DNA of 64,000 bases, taken from assembly GCF_036588685.1 (NCBI RefSeq), contig NC_086381.1:48235431-48299430 (forward strand). Direction: 5' to 3'. Positions within the stretch are counted from its first letter, which is position 1; each line of letters begins with the position of its first letter. Under the pieces are notes generated by a model. That model worked only from the letters and a program-made list of their open reading frames with translations. It did not search any database and was not told the origin of the DNA. This DNA comes from Mytilus trossulus (taxonomy: Eukaryota; Mollusca; Bivalvia; Mytilida; Mytilidae). Position numbers and translations under genes: made by a program. Shown one piece after another: positions 58,115 to 64,000 of this stretch.

Positions 58115-59364
58115 GAAACTTACTTTAAGGGTTGAGATCATAAGTATTGTTTAAAAAGAGGTGAGTCCTACACAAACCTAACAACACAAGAATGCAAAAA
58201 ACATACTTAGAAGCCGGACTTTGACCTATAATTGTTTATTTTTCCACATGTACATTGTGAGATGGATGGAGAGTTAAACTTGTCTCGTTGGCACTTATAC
58301 TACATCTTCTTATTAGTTTTATCAGAGGTTTATATTACGGTCTTCTACAATTTAGAAGGGCATATAACATATTTCAAGTTTTACTTCAATTACATCATTT
58401 AGATTCAATTTGTTGCTCCATTTTTTGTGTTTAAAAGATACTAATTTTGTTTTCGTAAACTGAATAAGTTCTTTAGAAGCAATTTTTATTATACAGAGCT
58501 CATTTGGTGTGAAGGTTTTTTAACAAATGTTTATATTTTAAACTTTCTTCACATTTATCTTTTATACAAACAATGGAATACCAGTTTTATTATATTCAAA
58601 CCAAAGACATATAACTAACTCATACTATACGTCCCTATTCGGAAAGTAACCGTAAAAACAGACATAAAACGCATGTCCGCGTTTCATGGAGGCGTTATCT
58701 TGAGTTTTATAGTATAATAGCTTTAGCTTCTTGGTTTTATATTGCATCTTGCGTGGAAGTCAACCTTAACTTTTATGAATAAAAATTACAGACTGCTTGT
58801 GATGAAAATGTATTAAGATCATTGTTTTTTTCAATATCATTAATTAATATTTAGTCATTATATGTTTAAAGGTATGACGAATGAAAAATATAATATGCTG
58901 TGTAAAAATTCATGGTTCCTTTTTATATATTCCGATATTTGGAAACCAATCATAATTGACTAACATAATGTTTGTAATAAAATGTCTGTAATGGTTATGC
59001 AATCACTGAAGTGTTAAGTTTTGTTTATTATATCAAGTGTCAGACATCAACACGTCAAAATCTACAATCTCAGGATATGTTTTATGCACTCAAATATTTT
59101 GATATATTTTTAATACATTTTTTTTTCATTTGCTTATTTCGTTTATTTTTTTAATGCTATTTCCTTACTCTTGGTCATGAGTGTACCGCATCAAATTTAT
59201 TTTAAAAGAAAGATTTGGTTTTTGTCTATTATTATTTTTTTTGTATAAAGTAATGAATTTTAATATTGTAAAGTAACGTATTTTTCTAATTAATTTTTCT
59301 TGACACATATATTTCAATTATTTGTTTGATCGAACTGTTCGAATTAACCAATATTTACATGTTA
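58115..59364 (+). other. Spacer downstream of gene B
   Basis: Probably holds the 3' UTR; AATAAA occurs near 58778. A diverged 'ggatggagagttaaac' repeat piece lies at about 58245-58320. Confidence 0.4.
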
Positions 59365-59931
59365 CTTAAAGTCATATGAAACCGCAAATTAAAACAAGAT
59401 ATGCATATGTTGGGTTTTTTATAACAAAAAAAGATAGTTTTCATTATTAAACTTATGTACATATACTTTTTTCTGAAGAAAATTCTTTCATTTGTCCACA
59501 ATAACCGAACTTTACTTTTTTTTAATGCTTCCTTCCTTCCTTCCAGGAAGCAATTCGCCAACATGTTTGCCGTATTCAAAGTGACCCTTCTTATAAAAAT
59601 CTTGTAAACGCAATACGCATGGATCTGTCAATGAAATAAACCACTATCTGAATGTACATGTTATACATGTGCTCAATATCCATGCTTCTTTGTTGATTGT
59701 TTACTATAATGTGACAATTGGTAAACTAAGGCTTCAAAACACGACAATTAATCAGCTGTCACTTTATAACAGACACGGAGAGAAACAAAAAGACGATTAT
59801 ACGATATTTCTAAGTAAAAAATTATCAACACGTGCACAGAAGACTAAGTTTATGATATAATACATGCATTGGTTCAAGAATTGGATAAGCAATTTAGTTT
59901 CACCAGTTACTCGTTTCATATGACTTTAATG
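59365..59931. mobile_element. Putative MITE with TTAAAGTCATATGAAAC inverted ends
   Basis: The left end 59366-59383 (TTAAAGTCATATGAAACC) is the reverse complement of 59912-59930. No transposase is visible inside. A related single motif occurs at 6095. Confidence 0.55.
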
Positions 59932-60037
59932 AAACCATGATTTTTTTTTTATGATATGAATGAAATAAAGTCTGTGTTGAAACTTCAATGTGACGTTTGC
60001 GAGGCACCAGTTCTAGATCGTGTTATGTGCAATAAAT

Positions 60038-60105
60038 TGAGAATAGAAATAAGGAATGTGTCAAAGAGACAACAATCCGACCATAGAGCAAACAACATAT
60101 CTTGA
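60038..60105 (+). repeat. Fragment of 'gagaatggaaatggggaatg' repeat
   Basis: Short match 'gagaatagaaataaggaatg' with 'caaagagacaacaatccgac'. Confidence 0.65.
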
Positions 60106-61794
60106 ATAGCAAACAAATGTAGTGATGGGTATAATTGTTTTTTTTAAACTGTGTTAAAGTTAAAGTTCTTAAAAGTTGAAGGCTGATTCTTGGTGGAAAT
60201 TATGGCAACAATATGTATAAGGCAAACATTTATCAAAATGTGCATGTGAAATCACCGTAGATATATGTCTGTTCCTATTCATGTTTTTGCATATATTTAA
60301 TATGTCATTTTTAGTTTTTACTCTGTGTGATTTAGAAACCATCATACTTATTTGAATTTCAAACAAATACAATTGTTTCTTCTTCTTTTCAAAGTATTTG
60401 TTTTGTACATAGTTTTGCATTATGCCTTCATATGTGTTACATTAAACATTTTTTTATTTTTTAACTTTTATCTATTTTTCTTGATGCTACTATTAACGGT
60501 TACTGTATGACAATATGAAAGAAATTTTAAGACTGGATCTATATATTGACCTCATGTTTAGATTTTTCTGATCATCGATGATTAATCGATGAAACTCATG
60601 TGTATCAGAGTGCCACGAAGGCAGTTCCTGTTCCATTTCGTATTCCGTAAATAAATAGTTAATTTATTAATTAATCCGGAAAATGAGGACGAAATTGCGT
60701 TCTCGCTATTGGGTTTATATTTTGTGGTTATTTATGACATGGATGTTTCATGGAAATTTATCAAAGTATGTCAAAATTTTAAAGAGATGACTTTAAGTTA
60801 GCAAAACAAAGAGAATACTCCTCCTCACAATTAAGTTAAGTGCAGCAACCTTATTTTTAGTAAAATTGATTATGAAGTAAATCTTGTAATGGTTGTTTCT
60901 CAATTTTGACCTAATGTAGGAATGTTCTGCCAGGAAAAAGGTCTTTCGTTAAAACCGTACGGTGACATAGTGAGACAAATTACATACCCAGCATGTACTC
61001 TGACTAACTACGAAAAATCAGAAATACTGTCATTTGTGAATAAAGAAAAAGACAAAGAAAACTTCTGTAACTGCAACATCTTTAAAATCATTCTGTATAA
61101 TATAAAAGTTATAATTCAAAATCATAAGATGAGCCGTTGAAACCGGACAAAATAATGAAAATGTTTAACATACTGTTGATAATTGTAAAAAAAAAAATCT
61201 GAATTATGTTTATATGCAAGTTCTAGATATTTCTTCAAAAGTTTGCATGCTACGGAAGTTATAATTAAAAAAAAACAGTAGGAAACGAGCCAGCAGGTTC
61301 ACCTCATGCATTATTTCACTAAGAACGATCAAGTTCCGCGGATATTATAATTTAAGAAATGTGTGTTATAACTACTTTGAGTTAGGTGACTTGTCGTTTC
61401 TCGTTGTTGAAGATCGGAATAAAAGATAAGAATAAAATAGATAATTTTATTTAATTAACATAAAAATCAAGATAAGCTCTATAACATAAACATTTTTTTG
61501 ACACTGACTTCCAGTTGTTCCAATTTTTTTTTACGTTTTTAGCTGTCTCATAGGCAATCATAATACATCTCCTAATTACTAATTATTTACGATCGATTTT
61601 ATGCCATGTCAAAATGTGTGATACGATAACTGAATCCGAAAAATTAAGGAGCTCAAGATGCACAATGATATGATATATTTCACATGTCTAGAAAGATTAA
61701 ATAATTTATTTATATTGGATATATGTACAAATGTATATATAATTAATAATAAAGTGTTATGTGATTGGCTGATTCATAGATGCTTGCTGAATGA
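60106..61794 (+). other. Intergenic spacer between genes B and C
   Basis: AT-rich; the open frame 60922-61140 is uncertain (see rejected). Confidence 0.4.
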
Positions 61795-62056
61795 TTGATT
61801 TAATATTTTGGAGTTTTAACGCCACTTAAAAGCACCGCATTTAGGCTATTTCGTGGCGGTCAGTTTTTAATTGGTGGAGGAAGCCGGAGTGCCCGTAGAA
61901 AATCAATAAATTTCCATAGGAAAACTGGCAATCCTAGTCAATAAAAAGTGAAGTCGAGTGCACCTGCACGAGCGGGGTTCGAACTCACAACCTCAGTGTT
62001 GAATGGCTAGTGATTACAGTAGTAACTACTTATACCACTCGGTCACCGAGGACCCC
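61795..62056 (-). mobile_element. tRNA-derived SINE
   Basis: On the minus strand it starts CCTCGGTGACCGAGTGGT, an A-box-like start, and has a B box GAGTTCGAACCCC, as in tRNA-derived SINEs. It continues into a conserved body (ggaagccggagtgccc, cgtggcggtcag) that I recognise from other molluscan repeats. About 260 bp. Confidence 0.75.
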
Positions 62057-62077
62057 TTCTGAACTTTATGTAGATTA

Positions 62078-62262
62078 GACCGTTGGTTTTCCCGTTTGAA
62101 TGGTTTTACACTAGTAATTTTTGGGGCCCTTTATAGCTTATTGTTCGGTGTGAGCCAAGGCTCCGTGTTGAAGGCCGTACTTTAACCTATAATGGTTTAC
62201 TTTTTAAATTGTTTTTTGGATGGAGAGTTGTCTCATTGGCACTCACACCACATCTTCCTATA
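62078..62262 (-). repeat. Mussel 'gagacaactctcc' repeat variant, reverse copy
   Basis: Sister of 22940-23140, with 'gttcggtgtgagccaaggct' and the 'caccacatcttcctatat' end. Confidence 0.75.
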
Positions 62263-62280
62263 TCTATATGCTTACAAAAT

Positions 62281-62617
62281 AAGACCCAGTTTACACTGAC
62301 AAAAAAAATCGATCATTGGTCCAGTGTAAACGGGTAAGATCGATCTTCAATAGGACTTAAAAAGTCTACCTCTAGAAGTGGTTTTAAAAAAGATCGATAT
62401 TATTTGAATCGATATTTTTTTTGGTGTAAACGCTTGAATCGATCTCGATCGATCTTTGTTCAGGTGTTTGTTATATTTAGATGGGAAAATAAAGGTCAGA
62501 CCGGTTCTTTTTATGTTGTAGTGTAAACGCACTAGATTAAATAAGATCGAACTGGTCTTTTTAAGATCGATTCAAATAAAGCTCGATTCAATTTCGTTGC
62601 CAGAGTAAACGGGGTCT
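62281..62617. mobile_element. 337-bp MITE with AAGACCC...GGGTCTT ends
   Basis: The left end AAGACCCAGTTTACACTG and right end CAGAGTAAACGGGGTCTT are inverted repeats flanked by T/TA. The interior is rich in GATCGAT and 'gtgtaaacg' repeats. Non-coding. Confidence 0.75.
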
Positions 62618-62619
62618 TA

Positions 62620-63502
62620 GTTACTAATAAATCCTGCTGAAATGTATCAAAGGCCATGGTGGTGTCACTGATCAGAGTCAAAATGGTGATTTGTTAACTC
62701 TTATCTGAGAATTCATTGTAAGCAAATGACATGGACCCCAAATGGACGGTAGACAACCCCGTTAAAATTGGCTGTCTGGTTGGTTTTGACGAATGTAAAT
62801 AGCCGTGACAAGTTGGAATGCGGACATCAATCCCATTTCGTCGTATTTCGTCTGCAAGCTACATAACCGTTCCACGAACGCTTAGTGACTGTGATTGTGG
62901 CATGTGGAAAGGCATAACTGTGTCACTATTCACCATGTCCCCTTTCATAATGGTAGTCGACATTCGCGATTGTCCTGGTCAATCTGCTTTTAGAATTTAC
63001 CTAATGCACGATTTTTTTTAATTATCGTTATATAATTTACATGAAATAGTTGTCACTTAACGGTAAGCAAACATCCATCAAACATACAACTATAAGTTTT
63101 GATGAAATTCGTTTCCATTTCTATAGGTCGGTTAGGGCAAGGACTGTCTAAAGTAAACGGATGGTTTTTTTATTTACTTTTGTTTTAAATTTTTTTCTCA
63201 TCGTCGTATTTAATACTGCATTCATTTTATCCATACACATTATTTTTTCCTTAATACATTTATAGGCAAAAATGATTTCAAACATATACTTTTTGAGATA
63301 CGTAGAAACATTTTTTAAATTGTATACAAAATAATATTTAACATCTCAATTATACAGGAAACAAGATATAATTGCATGTATTTTTCTTATAAATAAAGTA
63401 AACCTATTAAAGGAAATTGATGAGATAAGCACTAACTTCCGATTTTGAACATAATTAATAATAAATGGGGTGACAGCACTTGTAACAACATATTTAGTAG
63501 TT
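62620..63502 (+). promoter_or_regulatory. 5' flank of gene C
   Basis: Presumed promoter region of gene C, with no identifiable element. It shows no clear match to the gene B 5' flank. Confidence 0.3.
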
Positions 63503-63581
63503 ATGGCGTATGTTATGCCATGGCATGGTTTAGCATTCTGCGTTGTGACTTTTATTTTTGGTTTAGTTAATACTCTAAAGG
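63503..63581 (+). CDS. Receptor gene C (partial): signal-peptide exon
   Basis: The ATG at 63503 opens 26 codons beginning MAYVMPWHGLAFCVV with a hydrophobic core (FCVVTFIFGLV) and ending LK plus one base before GTAAGT. The design, phase 1 donor and position downstream of gene B match exon 1 of gene B, so this is probably the next array member, running past the window edge. Without exon 2 in view the assignment is inference. Confidence 0.6.
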
Positions 63582-63854
63582 GTAAGTTTTTTTCTTATTT
63601 GCATTTTGATTAGATCGAATTCGTTTTTAAAGAAGCATTTTTACGATTTTTTTTGATTTTTTGATTTTTGTTTTTCATAGCAACCTTCTGTCAAACGCAC
63701 AGACAATCGTAGTAGTAAATAGAACAGTGCTATTCTTTTTTTTCTCTGTCTCTTTTTGACCTGTATGAGTATACCTATACGCGTGCGATTTTACTACGGT
63801 CGTACGTACGTTATACCGTTGGACAATATATTTTATATTTTCAATAAAAAAGAA

Positions 63855-64000
63855 GATGTGGTATGATTTCAAATGAGACAACTCTTCACAAGATACCAAA
63901 TGACACAGAAATTAACAACTATAGGTAACCGTACAACCTTCAACAATAGCCCGTATTGCGTAGTCAGCTTTAAAAGGCCACGGAATGACAATGTAAAACA
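63855..64000 (+). repeat. Mussel 'gagacaactctcc' repeat, cut by window end
   Basis: Forward copy beginning GATGTGGTATGATTTC, running off the window at 'aatgacaatgtaaaaca'. Confidence 0.8.

Noticed and set aside
60922..61140. 72-codon open frame with several cysteines preceded by an AATGTAG
   Set aside because: It has an acceptor-like start but no donor, no recognised domain and no counterpart beside gene A. Chance cannot be excluded.

Overview
This window comes from an AT-rich animal nuclear genome, most likely a marine mussel (Mytilus or a close relative). The grounds are split genes with GT-AG introns and several dispersed repeat families that I recognise as typical of mussels (the 'tgccaatgagacaactctcc' family, the 'gaaagataccaaaggg' family and the 'agctcacctggcc' family). 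No bacterial-style gene organisation is present, and most short open frames fall inside repeats.

The coding content is a head-to-tail array of one family of single-pass cell-surface receptors on the + strand. Gene A (30-12025) lacks its first exon, which lies upstream of the window. Gene B (15676-58114) can be followed through nine exons that join in one open frame of 470 residues. Gene C is visible only as its signal-peptide exon (63503-63581). The gene B protein has a signal peptide, the front half of a C-type-lectin-like domain (CTLD), a complete eight-cysteine WSC domain, the rear half of the CTLD, a second CTLD, a stalk, a transmembrane helix and a cytoplasmic tail with five tyrosines. 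The tails of A and B have diverged. A carries a YxxL-x10-YxxL pair that fits an ITAM, plus a YENE (Grb2-like) site. B carries two ITIM-like sites and two YxxM (PI3K-like) sites. Gene A also lacks a detectable exon 5 and keeps only a shortened exon 4, so its ectodomain is reduced or it is decaying. This receptor set is the most interesting system in the window: it looks like an invertebrate paired lectin-receptor locus.

The rest is introns and spacers filled with mobile elements. Intron 1 of B holds decayed copies of the gene's own 5' region and a 6.5 kb inverted-repeat transposon (23137-29672) with a broken integrase-like DDE transposase. Introns 1 and 2 of B also hold two long 'agctcacctggcc' repeats. 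Intron 6 holds a LINE on the - strand (41061-48588) flanked by 13-bp target duplications and split by a Penelope-like element (42320-46305) whose GIY-YIG part precedes its reverse transcriptase. Intron 8 holds a PIF/Harbinger element (51630-55772) nested in an older element of similar base composition (50990-57113). Further pieces are a Tc1/mariner relic, a tRNA-derived SINE, several foldback or MITE-like elements and many copies of short mussel repeats. None of the transposon coding regions appears intact.
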